Assembly: GCA_964035545.1 (NCBI GenBank)
Contig: OZ037773.1
Coordinates: 5,906,251-5,970,250, forward strand
Direction: 5' to 3'
DNA from: Bugula neritina
Lineage: Eukaryota > Bryozoa > Gymnolaemata > Cheilostomatida > Bugulidae
Length of the DNA: 64,000 nucleotides
Under the pieces are notes generated by a model that was not told where the DNA came from, did no database searches, and saw only the letters and a list, made by a program, of their open reading frames with translations. Of this stretch, positions 52,160-64,000 are shown piece by piece (position 1 is the first letter of the stretch; each line of letters starts with the position of its first letter). The position numbers and the translations under genes are program-made.

Positions 52160-53399
52160 CATATATATTCATTGTGTTTCCGATTGCTGTAACTGCTTGC
52201 TGAATCTGTTTCTAAGACACACAAACTGTTTGTACACTGACTGCACTGGTAGACTATAAGTAATAGCAATTTTGGCACTGAAACATATTTCAACAAGCTT
52301 TTTAGTTGTAAAAGACAAAGCATGCATGAGCTACTATAATGCAATATTAAATTTTTACAGCAATCAGTTAATCCCTTTAGTTTAAGTTGTCTGAGAAAGA
52401 TGTGGTACAGTTACACTTACCTTTTATTTAATTTTATTATGGTAATAAATTAATTATTCCTAAAGAGTGAAGCCCAAAGTTGAAGGAAAAATATACAACT
52501 TTTAAAAAAAATATGCACACTTGCTGTAAATTTATATATTCTGGAGACCCAACTAAAGGATGTGCAGTCAAAAAAATCTCATGGAATGAAATTAGTTAAC
52601 AATGCAGAAGATTATGAAAATGTATATGGCTGAGGTCACATTGAGACAAAAGGTGACAGGTCAATTATCAAAGCCATTTAATTTTGTCAACATATTACTG
52701 TAACTATAATCAAAATTATAAAACCTATTTTCCACGGTGATATGTGAATTTTCCTATATACCATTCACCTGCATATAGCAACAACTAACAACAACACCTT
52801 AATTTGCCTAAAAACATAATGTATGTTATATATTATCTATCAAATCCACAGAGAAGTTATTAAAGCACAAAAATGCTTTCTTGAATATTCCCAAATATAT
52901 ATGCGTAAAAAATAATTTAAAGAACAAATGTTCAAACTGGTTGTTATTTCAGTTTAGGTTTATTGCTAATTGTTTTTAAAATTAATGAAGCTTGGTTAAG
53001 TTCTCAAGCTAAGTTTAATTTAAAATAGCATAAAAAATACATATTTTTTCTTCTTCTAACAAATGGGTCTGCTTAAATACAAAATCAACAATAGAAAATA
53101 AAAACCATGCAGGAGAGAATTTTTAAATTTTGGGTTGTAGCTTAATTTAATGGACTTGAATTTGCATGAGCTTATGGTTGTGGTTTCATTAGCAGCAACT
53201 GTTTCTAAACATCGAATGAAAAGTTCATTAGATACCTAGTAAATGTGGAATTACATCTTGTATCGTTCCCTGGGACCTTCCGTCAGCATTTTCTGTTAAC
53301 AAGTGTATGTTGCTCAGTGGTTGAAAGAATAGAGCAATAGTATATTGGCAGTATTCGTAATCTACTGACTCTAACAATATAGTCTTCAAGTTAAGCAAA

Positions 53400-53975
53400 T
53401 TTGTTGTAGCTGCTTATAAGTAAAAGAAGCTGTGGCAAAAGCAAAATAATATCTTATACAACATTATTTGCTTTATACCAAGATTTAGGTAAATTGTTAT
53501 AACAAAAGTAGTGCTATAATATATATGACAGTAAAAATATAAGCCTTAAGTTAAAGGCAACCAAATGGGTAATATTATTCATATTGTAGCTTCTATAAGT
53601 ACTTACTGTACAGTATACATGAAGAACTTTTTTTATCGGCATTATATTTAGTTGTTAAAAGGCATATTGCTAAAACAACACAATAGCTGGCTATGCTTTT
53701 GTTATTGAACTATTTCTGACATAGCTACTTTTGTAAGTGCTGACATAGGTATAAGCTAAATCATATATAAACAAGGCCAACGGTTTATTTATTTTGGTTA
53801 GTCCATCAACCTTGGAATGTACTAAAATAACTTTATCAAAAACAATATACATGCATACATGCACTCTACTTGATATGATAAAAGAATCTATAAAATTTTA
53901 GGCTTTTATAGGTTAAGCAAAACTTGCTTACAATTAAAGGAAGCCGCGCGAAAGTAAAGTGGCATCTTATACAAC
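53400..53975. repeat. orphan copies of the family 1 3' flank
   Basis: Blocks found downstream of family-1 copies b and c (AAGCTGTGGCAAAAGC with TTATACAACA, then GTGCTATAATATATATGACA, then CTTTTGTAAGTGCTGACATA) recur at 53.4-53.8 kb. The first block recurs again at about 53.91-53.97 kb. No family-1 coding sequence follows, so the gene part is missing or replaced. Confidence 0.6.
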
Positions 53976-54837
53976 AAATCAAAAAACATGGAGATACTAG
54001 AATGTAGGAGTGTAACAGTAGCAAGTGAGTTAGAGATGTATAACATAGATATAATAGCTGCTCTGAGTGAAGGGTGAGTTTCCAATGCCGGTTCTATAAG
54101 AGAAGAAGCAGGATACAAGATCTCCTGGAGCAGCAAACCTGGCGGTGAGGTCTGAGAGTTTGGTGTAGCCATCGAAATAAAAAACAGTTTAATATCAAGA
54201 CTGTCAGAAGATTCAAAACGGCAGTGAATGATAGGATGATAGCAATCATATTACCACTCACCCAAATAATATCGGTATATATGCACCTATAACTATGACC
54301 AACAGTGTGGAAAATATCAATCAGTTTTAAGCTCAACTCAACGAAACACTTGCCAACATCCCAAACTCTGACAAAGTTATCTTGCTTAAAGTGGCTAATT
54401 AATGCTCATATTGGCAGTGACTGTAACACCTGGGTATCTAGTAATATTGTGGAAGCTACATAGAATTATTGGGGGAAGTCCCCTTTCGTCAGCATTGTCT
54501 ATTAACACGTGTATATTTCTCAGTGGTTGAAAAAATAGTACAATATTATTGGCAAATAGTAGAGACATTTTCCTAACCTACTAAATATAATAGCGGACTT
54601 CGTAACCATTGATCTGGTAGTATACAACACTTTTTTTCTACCATTGCAAAGAAAGGTGAGCTAAAAGTTTATATAATACTCCAGATACATTGTATCAGTC
54701 TCAGCATATAGTTTGAAGTACAAAGGGTCTGAAGTTTAGCTTATAATCCTAATAAATAATATTATTTGCCTAGTTTATTCTATAAATGAGTTAATGTACG
54801 TTTGAATACACTATGTGTTGCTGGGTAAATCTGAACT

Positions 54838-55200
54838 ATGATTAACACTGAGGCTTTCTGGTATGGAGTCCTAGTGTGCTTCACATGCTGTGTGCATGGA
54901 TGGACATCTGGCTTTACAATAGGATCAGTGTTGAACTGGAACAGTTGGAACGGGTCCTCGTGCAAATCGTGTCTTTCTTTTCTAAAGACAATGTGTTTTC
55001 TATTTGGTTGTTGCTGTTGTATGGACTTGCTTCAAAATTCTGAATTAAGTAACCACTGGGGAGGCATAGTTTTTGCTATATCTGGAATAGTTGGTCTGAT
55101 GACTGAAAAGACTTTCAGAGATTACAATAATTACGAGGTCATAGATATATTATTCATGCTGTTTCAATTTGTTATTATCCTAAAACGTGTTAGTGCATAA
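54838..55200 (+). CDS. small membrane protein, family 2 copy a (120 aa)
   Basis: A single-exon frame from ATG 54838. Blocks shared with copy b are CCVHGWTSGFTIGSVLNWNS (HGW..G..(L/I)GSVL.WNSWN in both), CCMDLLQ, and VFAISGIVGLMTEKT. Hydrophobic segments are about residues 7-31, 45-62, 73-88 and 101-115. It is unusually Cys-rich in segment 2 (FGCCCCMDLL). A probable non-coding first exon ends at a GTGAGC donor at 54655, matching copy b. The gene and its flanks form a roughly 1.9-kb unit repeated in direct orientation at 56.5-57.97 kb. No named family is recognised. Confidence 0.62.
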   Translation: MINTEAFWYGVLVCFTCCVHGWTSGFTIGSVLNWNSWNGSSCKSCLSFLKTMCFLFGCCCCMDLLQNSELSNHWGGIVFAISGIVGLMTEKTFRDYNNYEVIDILFMLFQFVIILKRVSA

Positions 55201-56720
55201 ATAGTTCACAAATATTTTATATCCAAGTTTTTTTTTGGTATCAAAAAGTTTTTGTTTCAGTTTTCTGTTTCTCTCCTGTGCCCGCATAAGCAACACAAGT
55301 AATTAATATCTGCATGTGCATGAGATAACCGGAAAGCTTTTCCTTAATTATTGTATAGCTTTTCTTGTATTACCACAGCTATGTTAGCTACATAATGCTT
55401 TTTCTACAAAATAGCTAACTTTTTAGGCTGTTATATAAACCATAACATGTTTTATAATTTATTAACCAACGACTTGCAACTTCACTTAACATTTATAAAG
55501 TTTTTCTCATTGCTACTTTTTCAGTCTTCAACAATATATAAATACATCTATATATATATATATATATATTTAAAACATAACACATATGATTTCTATATAT
55601 ATTTTATACGTTAAAATAATTTTGCAATACAAAACATCATACCCTTTGTAGTGTATATTATATATACAGTATTCTCAAATCATTGCATACTCAACGTACA
55701 CTCGCAGTTGTTTTCTTTATATAAATGCAGAAAAAAATTTTCGCACATATAATACCATCCACTAACAGCCGCTGTATTATCAGAAATATAAACTTATATA
55801 TGCATTTATTATAAAGTAGATATAAGCACTATCATCAACTTCATTATGACACTGATTGTAATTACAATATATATGTTTATTTCCCTCAGTTTAATAACAC
55901 ATGTCTCTGATATGTTGTTATTTCTCATTCTTTAATAAGTCCACAGGAGTACAGGTAAAGGATATAAATGACGCATGGCTGATAACTTAGAATACATATA
56001 ATATAGCTTTCAGTGTATATGATGCAAATCAAATTAGATCATGCAGGGGTTGCAATGTTGAAACTCAGGCTCTGATTTGCTGGGTTGAAACTTTTCAACT
56101 TATTTTATCAGTGCTTTCTCAATATTCAGCTGTGCATAAAACCTTCTATACAGAATCATGTAAACCTAGTGTTGCTTTCTAATGTGATTTATAGTAATTC
56201 TACAGTTTGCTGACTCATAATCATGTTTGGAATTGGGAGAATGTAAATTCCCTACATTGAAAGTCATTATAATTGGTTATATATACAAGCCAAATTTGAT
56301 TGATTTCTTTTGTCTATAATAATGCCGGGTTTTTAACTAACTCAAATTTAATCAATATCAGGTTATATACAAAGTGGCAGCCAAACTTTCATACTGATCT
56401 TAAGCAATGTATATAACCTATAATCGATAGTAGAAAGACATAGTATTTTTCTGATCAGCTAACTCTAGGCATATATAGCTGACTTCATAGCGTGGAGTTG
56501 TCTGATGGTATACAACAGTTCTTTTATCACTACAGATATATAGGTGAGCTAAAAGTAATTAGTCTTAGAATATAGTTTAAAGTACAAAGGGTTTGATTTT
56601 TAGTTTATAGTCAATTACTATACATTTACCTAGTTTAACCTATAAGCTGATGTTACTGAACATACTGTGTGTTGTAGAACAAGGTTAGTGTTCTACTCCT
56701 GAAGTGCATCTCCCATAAAA

Positions 56721-57173
56721 ATGACGGGTAATGATGATGTCCTCCAGGTCTGTATCAGCATCTTTCGGTTCATCGCTTGCTTTGTGCATGGATGGAAATT
56801 TGGGTTAACACTAGGATCAGTGCTGCACTGGAACAGTTGGAACGCACGATACAAATTGTTTCTTTCTTCTCTAAAGCTTATCAATGTTCTATATGATGGT
56901 GTCTGTTGTCTTGACTTGCTCCAAGCCACTGTATTAAGTGGCCAGCGAGGAGCCATTATAGTGTTTGCTATATCCATAATAATTGGACTGATAATTGAAG
57001 AGGCTTCTTCTGATTCTAGTGATGATTCTAGTGATAACAGCAAATACGAGGACACGGATGACTTCTTTATGTTTCAAAAATGTATCATATTAATTTTATT
57101 TGGTATTAATTGGTGCATGTATATGAATGGTAGTTCACAATTTTTTAGTTTCCAGTTTTTTATAAATATTTAA
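56721..57173 (+). CDS. small membrane protein, family 2 copy b (150 aa)
   Basis: A single coding exon from ATG 56721. An acceptor (TGTTGTAG) lies upstream near 56675, and a first-exon donor (GTGAGC) at 56543. Blocks are CFVHGWKFGLTLGSVLHWNS, CCLDLLQATVLSGQRGAIIV and VFAISIIIGLIIEE. Between segments 3 and 4 it has an acidic-serine insertion (SSDSSDDSSDNSKYEDTDDF) much longer than in copy a; it looks like an expanded codon run and could be a phosphorylation site cluster. The C-terminus is also extended, with a second hydrophobic patch. It is the direct tandem paralogue of copy a. Function unknown. Confidence 0.62.
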   Translation: MTGNDDVLQVCISIFRFIACFVHGWKFGLTLGSVLHWNSWNARYKLFLSSLKLINVLYDGVCCLDLLQATVLSGQRGAIIVFAISIIIGLIIEEASSDSSDDSSDNSKYEDTDDFFMFQKCIILILFGINWCMYMNGSSQFFSFQFFINI

Positions 57174-59922
57174 AAGTCTTTAACTGTTTTAGTTGTTTAT
57201 TTTTCTGCTTTGCCCTTATAAAAAGCTGGATGTCTCTTAAGTAAGCCATTTGCTAATACAATTCAAAAAATTTATCAAATAAAAAATTAAATTGTGCCTC
57301 CACTTTTTACTTTGTTGTTGAACAGTGTATCTGTTACAGTGTCGACTTATATACTAGTTTATTGAATGTGTTACCTATAGCTCATGATACACAACTGTGG
57401 TAAAAAAAATTATGTACTATGATGTTGAGTTTCATCCAATCATAGTGCAGTAGTAGTATAAACAAATTTTAAGAAACAGTAAAATAGTCCGAAAGATGTA
57501 AGCATGTATATTTTTGAAAAAAAAAATTGATGGCTAATAGACAATTTAAACTATAAATATCCTATATATAGGAATACATTAATAAAATTTCTATATATTT
57601 ATTGTTTGTATATTCAGATGATTATGCAATACAGAGCACCATATCTTGTAGTATACAAATTCTCAAATCATTGCAGAATACTTCATACTCAATATTCACA
57701 GTTTTATTCATATAAATACTGAAAAAAATGTTCAAATACATAATAAAATTATGCCAGAACATACCACCATCCACTAACAGCTGCTGTATTATCAGAAATA
57801 TAAGCTATATTTACATGTATTGTAATGTAAATTATATAAGCACTATCATCAACTTTGTTAATATATGTTATAGCATTGTAATAGCAATAATATGTTTATT
57901 TTACTCAATTTAATTAGATAAGGCCATACATGAGTTTCTGATGCTGACATTTTTCATTCTTTAATAAGTCCACAAGAGTAATGATGAGGGATAAACGATG
58001 CATGGTCTTTAATTCAAAATAAATACAATATATAGCTTCCGGTGTAGATGTAAATCAAGTACAGTTAGGGATAAAACTTGAGTAGCTTTCAGCTAGAGGT
58101 AAATTCAAAAGTAGAGTTTATCCAATGGCAAGTAGAAGAAATAGACCTTTCTTTAGAAATAGATGAGATGTGCTGCATGTTAGGGTTGGTCATGTGATGA
58201 TATAGCTCTCGTATCAGTTCTCTTAACACCTGCCTCTCCGTGAATACCTGCATAGACCTACAGCTGAGTTATAGAAACGTTTGTATAGAACTATATAGAA
58301 CAATATACTGTTGCCTTCTAATTTATCTCAGTACTGAATCTAGTTTGCTGACTCATAATAATTTTTGGAAATGGGAGAATGGAAATTCCACTTCTAATTA
58401 TGACACTTCCATGCATTGGAAGCCATTATTTGTACAGTCTAAATTTTATTGATTTCTTTTGTCTAAAATGCTGCCAGTTTTTTAAAAAAACTCAATCTTG
58501 ATCATTATCAGGTTATACAAAATCGCAGCTAAACTTCCATACTGATCTTAAGCAATGTGTGTAACCTATAATATGGGTGTAAAAAAGGCAGGGCCTTCTG
58601 TATACTGAGCATGGCTTGCTCTAGGATAGCTCTGTCATAGCTGTTGACTAATGGTATTTATTGGTAGCATAATGAGACTTAGTCTGGTTTGCTGGCTCAT
58701 AATTATCATTGGAATAGGGAGAATGAAAATTCCACTTTTAATGCTGTCACTTCCCTACATTGAATGCCATTATTTATACACTGTTGATTTCTTTTGTCTA
58801 TAGACATATTAATTTTTCGAATAACTCAATCTTACGTAATACCAGGTTACACAAAATGGCAGTTGAATTCCTGATTTGACTTTTATATACTTACTTATGT
58901 AATATGTATAACCTATCTGTGTGTTACCAAACCAAGGCATTAAGCATACTGAGTCTTTCATTGATGTTTATCAGTTTAGAGTTTAGACCATGTCCAGTGC
59001 AGTATTTTCTACCGCTTTTTCTTATATTGATGCTTTGAACCTTCTTTGAAATAAATATAAACCATGATTCATTAGCATCAATATTAACATGAATAGAATG
59101 GAATAGAATAGAGCTGCACTGCTAAAGCTTAAGAGTCCTTTGTCACACAACACTTTATTGTATTAATAAAAAATTCTATACTATAAATGAAGAAAACTGG
59201 CAGGAAAATTTCACACTACAAAAAAGATTTTCACAATGGGAAAGTCTAGCCAAATAAATTAGTAAAAACATTTCATAATAAATAAGATTTTGTCTACAGA
59301 ATACACATTTACACATTTACACTATAGGACCTATTTAGGTGCATTGAGCAAGACTCAGCTTTCTCATTACCTAAGAACGGGGCTTTTTTGTAGGAAGTCA
59401 CTGCAAAGCTAATTAGCTGCTTTAATAATTACAAAGGCTGCATTCATTGGCTCTGCAGTCACCTTTGCTAAATCAAGTGACAATTGAGATCTCTTGGCTA
59501 CTTCCTTGGGTATAACACAAATTATAGAATTATACTTAAAGAAGCATATTGGTCAACCAGGAAAAGTCAGTTGTGAAAACTGGTTTTTCAACCACTAACA
59601 TCCTGTGTCTTAATAGTTTAAACTACTCCATGTATAGGAATTAACCATCTTTTTTAAATATAAAACTTCAAAAAGTTCAAAACTGAAGTTTTACACCATT
59701 CAATAGTAATTTTGTTTATGATTCCATTGCTATAATATATAAAATTATAAAATAATGTTAAATCAATATCCTATCTGCTAGGTAAATATGTATATAAGTA
59801 GTATATGATCGCAATATCATTTCAATAGAATATGAACACTTATAGTCTGAGTTTATAAGTTGAAATATGTATTAGATTTCCTTTAAAGTTATTATGCTAT
59901 AACCAGCATTTCTGTTGGTAGA
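57174..59922. other. geneless interval with repeat units
   Basis: It begins with the 3' flank of family 2 copy b; 57590-57980 matches 55620-55960 downstream of copy a (ACCATCCACTAACAGC block). Then come two copies of the dispersed unit, at 58300-58690 and 58685-58970 (TAGTTTGCTGACTCATAATC, GCCATTATTTGTACAGT, TTGATTTCTTTTGTCTA blocks). 59.0-59.9 kb is plain AT-rich sequence and includes the 3' flank of the gene at 59.92 kb. No coding frame with paralogue support. Confidence 0.6.
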
Positions 59923-60282
59923 TTACCTATAATTATACACTGTATTTGTGATGGCTGAAAGCATTTGCACGTAAAAAGCCATTATAGTGTACTCTACTTT
60001 TTTCAATTCAGGATTGTTCTTTCCAAACATCAGCCCACAAAAGCCACTAATTACGCAACACACGAGCTTCAATATGCTGCTGCGTCCAGCAAAAATGTAA
60101 AAGTTATAGCAAGAAGCGAAGCCACTCATGATAAATGCCAGCTTTAAAACTGCTGAAAAATCGCAGTTGCTAAAAAGAGAGTAAATCAGGTATCCCAGAG
60201 ACCAACCATGAACCATCATACAGGCGTAGAAGAAGACTTCAATACCCCACTCTGAGGAATCTCCTGCATGACCAATATTCAT
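59923..60282 (-). CDS. small membrane protein, family 2 copy c (119 aa)
   Basis: A minus-strand single-exon frame from ATG 60282 to 59923. Acceptors lie just upstream (GTTTTAG or TTTACAG), and a probable non-coding exon donor lies near 60808. It shares MVHGWSLGYLIYSL and the late GFCGLMFGKN block with copies a and b, but otherwise is the most diverged intact member. Hydrophobic segments are about residues 12-34, 42-60, 68-86 and 96-113. It is the closest relative of the pseudogene at 52 kb. The N-terminus (MNIGHAGDSSEWG) is not a cleavable signal. Function unknown. Confidence 0.6.
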   Translation of the reverse strand: MNIGHAGDSSEWGIEVFFYACMMVHGWSLGYLIYSLFSNCDFSAVLKLAFIMSGFASCYNFYIFAGRSSILKLVCCVISGFCGLMFGKNNPELKKVEYTIMAFYVQMLSAITNTVYNYR

Positions 60283-62394
60283 TTTGCTTTTACTAGCTGT
60301 AAACTATTCTCTAAAACAGAAACATGCATTCTCTAAACACATACATATAAGTATACCAATTGGTACTGAAATTTATATTTAAACATTAAGCTTAATAATA
60401 TTTTAGTTTGTACATGGCAGCTTAAGAGTGACTGTAATGCAATGTTATCCAAGGTGGACTTTAGTTAACATGACTAACATCTTAAAATATTCATGCTATA
60501 GGCTGCAGCACTTATACTATACGGATAAACTGGTACCAAAGCTTCATCTACTTTATATGAATTGGGTTTTGTGTTTTCCTTCACCATATATAGCTATTTA
60601 CCATAATATAGAGTTTATATCTAGCTTTGGAAAATGAAGCCAGTATTTTTAAGTTAATGTTGATTATACTTAAGCATTTTTCTAACAATTCAGTAAAGGT
60701 AAAGCCCTTTAAATCTTCAACTCAACAGGGATCGCTACACTAAATTAATTAGGTTTTTAATTTTAAGTTACTGTTAGAAAGATATTATGGTACATACAGT
60801 TACACTTACCTTTTATTTAATTTTATTATATTAATACAATATATATAGATATATTACATCAATATTAAGAAAGAGTAGTTCAGTGCTTCTCTAGCAGCTC
60901 TCTGAAATTCAGACTCTAATTTACTGGGTTGAAACTTGCCAACTTATGTTATCAACTTAAATCAGTGCTTTCTCAATATGTTGAAACTTTCTATAGCAGC
61001 TATAGAAACCTACTGTTGCTTTCTGATTCATCTTAGTAAATCTAGTTTGCTGACTCATAATCATGTTTGGAAATGGGAGAATGGAAATTCCACTTTTAAT
61101 GCTGAAACTTTCCCTGCATTAAAAACCATTATTTGTACTGGTTAAAGTTTACTGACTTCTTTTGTCTATAATAATGCCAGCTTTTTAAGCAATTCAAATT
61201 TGATCAATATACACAAAATGGCAGCCAAACTTCCATACTGATCTTATGCAATGTGTAGAACATATAATCTGAGTGTAACTATAAGCCAAAACCTTACGTA
61301 TACTGTACATGGTTTGCTCTGGGATAGCAGCTATCATAGCTGTTGACTGATGATGTTTATTGTTAACAGAATGAGACTTTGTTTGACCTCAATATAAAGC
61401 ACATTTAAACATTTATGTATTGAAATTCCATGCTGATTTCCTTATTTTTGGTATTTAGTAAAGTCTTAAATCTACTTCATTAACTATGACGCTAGTTTAC
61501 TAGCTCAAATTGATAACAAGTTCATTGCTAAGTAGAAGGTACTAAGTTTAGGTGAACAGGAGAGCTACTCTCTCTCTCTTTTGGAATTATGAGAATTATT
61601 AAAAAGTTAAAACCTGAATTTACAGCTAACAGCTACCGGCCTTCTTTGTTTTGGGAAATTTTAAAAAAGATCAGTTCTTTTTGCTAAAAATACTTTTAAA
61701 AATCAAGAAACATGCAGAGTGAGTTGCATTTAATTATGACAAAATGTTATAAGTCTCAAGTTGCGTTTATACCTCTGCTGAAAAAAGTACCGAGTTTAAG
61801 TTAATAATGCTTGGTATAAAGGCAACCTTACAGGAAAACCCATTTACTAAAATTTGCTCATACAGCAAGCATTTTAAAACTATACTAATTACAGTACTGG
61901 TAGATTATGATATGTATACTTTTAAGAATATGTAAGTTGGTTTGAAATAATAATAATATGTATATATATACTATATTATTATCATCCATTCAGTAATTGG
62001 TGGAAACTAACATTAATTTAGCTGCAAAGCAGCTTTCAACTAATTTAAGTTTTGCAAAAGTTGCTACAAATAAAAAGAAAAGTATTAAATTAGCGTTGAT
62101 TATTTTATTTCTCTATTTCTGTGTATATATACAGGTATATATAAGAAGTACATAAGCAAATAGTACTTTTCTCCTTACATGTCTTATAAACTAATATTAT
62201 ACTTTTTCCTCGAAATAACATACATACATACATTCAGTTTACTTAATATATATATAGAAAAAGAGTTAAATTTACTCTCTAAGTTAAGAAAAAATGGTAG
62301 CTGGTTATAAGCAAAAGTGAAAAAACAGCTTTATGCAACATTAATTACCATATATCACAATTAAAGTAAATTGCTATGACAAAAATAATGCTAT

Positions 62395-62397
<3 letters not shown>

Positions 62398-62473
<76 letters not shown>
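62398..62473. repeat. (TA)n microsatellite
   Basis: About 37 TA units expand a short TA stretch that is only a few bases long at the matching place in the partner duplication (about 49.8 kb). Confidence 0.95.
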
Positions 62474-62483
<10 letters not shown>

Positions 62484-62793
62484 AAAAGTAGACATTAAGC
62501 CTTGAGTAAAAGGTGACCAAAGGCTAAGGTATTCATATAAGCAAATACAGCACAGAACTTTTTTCGCCAACTTTAGTTTTATTAAATGGCATTGCTAGAA
62601 CAATACCTGGTTATGGCAGGCTATGGCTATGCCTGGCTATAATGCTTTTGGTATTGAATGGTTTCTCATATAGCTTATATTATTGTAAGTGCCAAAGTAG
62701 GTATAATCTTATAGAGCATATAGCATATAGAGCATATAATATAATCTAATTTAGTTAGCCTATCTATAAAAGTGCAAAAACACACTACTTCAT

Positions 62794-63294
62794 TTAGGAC
62801 ACAAGTTTTTTAAAATTCTGCTCTTTAGCACATGAAGCAGCTTTCCAGCAAGTCAAAATGTAAATAAACATTAATGCCAAACAATAAATATTCAAGCAAG
62901 ATGAAGGCTTGTTGTTAGTGAAATTATCATGATATCTGGGTAGTTTCTCTTTGTTATCGTGATTTGTTTGGTTTGTTATCCATCCAATCGTTGCACCAAC
63001 AAACATGCCAAACAATGCAAGAGAGACATTTTGAAAATACAAAATGTCACGAAGTTCTGCTTCACTCGTTGCTACTGGGCATGTTATTAGTCCATCACTG
63101 TTGGTCAAAAACCTTGTTAAAATAAACAAACACGCCAACAGATACCCTATTTTCATCAGAAAATTGTGGACTTTAGAGAAGCATTGGTCTCTAGAAAAGT
63201 CTTTAGCTAACCAACCTAATCCACCTCCAAAGAGAACTGCAATAACTTCAATTATTACTTCTTGAGAAATGCTATTGGCATAGGAAAGAACTAT
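62794..63294 (-). CDS. small membrane protein, family 1 copy c, start codon apparently lost
   Basis: The frame is open and homologous to copies a and b from 63294 to the stop at 62794 (166 codons before the stop), but the codon at the paralogues' start is ATA, not ATG (AAAATAG against AAAATGG). The acceptor (TTTTACAG, exon from 63307) and the non-coding first exon (donor at 63461) are intact, and that exon has no ATG. Homologous residues before the next Met include VLSYANSISQEV. The next Met (63156) would give 120 residues and remove hydrophobic segment 1. The signature is SDGLITCPVA, then LALFGMFVGATIGWITNQ, LPRYH and CWKAASCAKEQ. It may be a fresh pseudogene, an N-terminally shortened protein, or a sequencing error. 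Confidence 0.55.
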   Translation of the reverse strand: MVLSYANSISQEVIIEVIAVLFGGGLGWLAKDFSRDQCFSKVHNFLMKIGYLLACLFILTRFLTNSDGLITCPVATSEAELRDILYFQNVSLALFGMFVGATIGWITNQTNHDNKEKLPRYHDNFTNNKPSSCLNIYCLALMFIYILTCWKAASCAKEQNFKKLVS

Positions 63295-64000
63295 TTTGAC
63301 TTTACTTCTGTAAAACAGGAAATGGAGCTAAAAGCAAAAATTAAGATTTTGGCGTTAAAAGCTTTGTATAACAATCACTCAACATGCAAGTATCAACCTC
63401 TGCCATAAAATTTATAGTGACAAGGTTTAGCTTTAAAAAATAAAATATATAAAAACTCACTTGTATAATGGATGCAGAAAGTAGCTCTACTTATGCAAAG
63501 TGCTTTCACGCAAGTGTGTAGGCTTGAGGACACTATATACTGTATATTACTATCAAGTTCTTTTAGGAAGAGTTGCTGAATGATTCACAACAATAGAATA
63601 TATAGTGAAAGAAATTAGAAGTACACCACAATGAAGCTATTTTGTGCGCAAGGGAAATACCCTATGCATGTCTGTCATGAGTTAACATGCTAAATATATG
63701 ATATAATTATAATGCAAAATTAGAGCTGCAACAGTCATAGTAAAAGTCATAGTTGTAAATTGACTCTATACACAACCGGCTATTACCGTAGTATTGCTGT
63801 ATGCAGCAGACTTTTATAAGTAGCAAATCAAAATCAAAATTCTAGCAATTCTTTCGCTAGTTTTAACAGAAGTTTGTGATTGTATCTGTATGGTTATGCA
63901 ATTATAATGCAAAAGCCACATATGTGCCAATGTTATCAGTTAGGCTTAATTGTTGCTCAATAAATTTTTCGCATGTTTTTATTTGGTGACACTATGTTAT

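Larger units (their letters stand above)
61000..63760. repeat. segmental duplication, copy 2 (partner 48.4-51.1 kb)
   Basis: This holds the dispersed unit at 61.0-61.4 kb, a single copy of the sequence that is tandemly doubled at 48.75-49.28 kb, the gene 3' flank, family-1 copy c and its upstream exon and promoter, in the same order and orientation as the partner. Divergence is moderate and includes indels. Confidence 0.75.

Noticed and set aside
53906-54336. Two overlapping minus-strand frames with hydrophobic stretches, possibly another small membrane protein
   Set aside because: The 3' end of the lower frame lies in the duplicated family-1 3' flank, neither frame carries the family motifs, and their junction needs an unproven splice.
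58240-61145. Open frames of about 70 codons at 58.2 and 60.9 kb that resemble each other (THNxxWKWENGNST)
   Set aside because: They match because both lie in the dispersed non-coding repeat unit; other copies of the unit do not keep the frame.

Overview
The window is animal nuclear DNA. Genes have GT-AG introns of about 100 bp to 3.5 kb, and their products are animal types: a secreted CUB-EGF protein, a Dishevelled-like PDZ/DEP protein, a GM2-activator-like ML-domain protein and a carbohydrate sulfotransferase tail. The DNA is very AT-rich, with long (TA)n tracts, several minisatellites, tRNA-derived SINE copies and a hAT-like MITE. This suggests an invertebrate; the phylum cannot be resolved by eye. 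Gene models were built by hand from reading frames, splice sites and exon phases, so terminal exons and start codons are the least certain parts.

Layout. 0.5-0.8 kb: last exon of a probable carbohydrate sulfotransferase. 2.9-6.3 kb: a six-exon secreted CUB-EGF protein. 7.3-22.9 kb: three tandem seven-exon genes for cyclase-family (PF04199; kynurenine formamidase / isatin hydrolase type) enzymes, all on the plus strand with identical exon phases. Each has a signal peptide, a metal-binding HxxTHxDxPxH motif and a short hydrophobic C-terminal tail that suggests GPI anchoring. A two-exon gene for an acidic, Ser/Thr-rich, probably disordered protein sits between copies 2 and 3. 22.9-31 kb: mostly non-coding, with repeats and one coding-like relic. 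31.0-38.5 kb: a Dishevelled-like gene with PDZ and divergent DEP regions but no recognisable DIX domain. 39.7-41.8 kb: a short single-pass membrane protein with a juxtamembrane CxxC and cytoplasmic tyrosine motifs, laid out like LAT-type transmembrane adaptors. 42.2-43.1 kb: hAT-like MITE. 43.3-46.1 kb (minus): GM2-activator-like lipid-binding protein.

46.5-64 kb is a mosaic of segmental duplications carrying two families of small, multi-pass membrane proteins, each encoded in a single coding exon, usually behind a short non-coding 5' exon. Family 1 (three copies, minus strand) has a GL(I/L)xCP core and a GW..NQ motif. Family 2 (three copies plus one clear pseudogene, both strands) has a VHGWxxG motif. 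One family-1 copy has ATA where its paralogues have the start ATG, and the family-2 pseudogene has an in-frame stop, so gene gain and loss look ongoing. The same region holds an exact 265-bp tandem duplication and two adjacent near-perfect inverted repeats. I recognise no named family for these proteins; this cluster and the adaptor-like gene are the best candidates for something undescribed.
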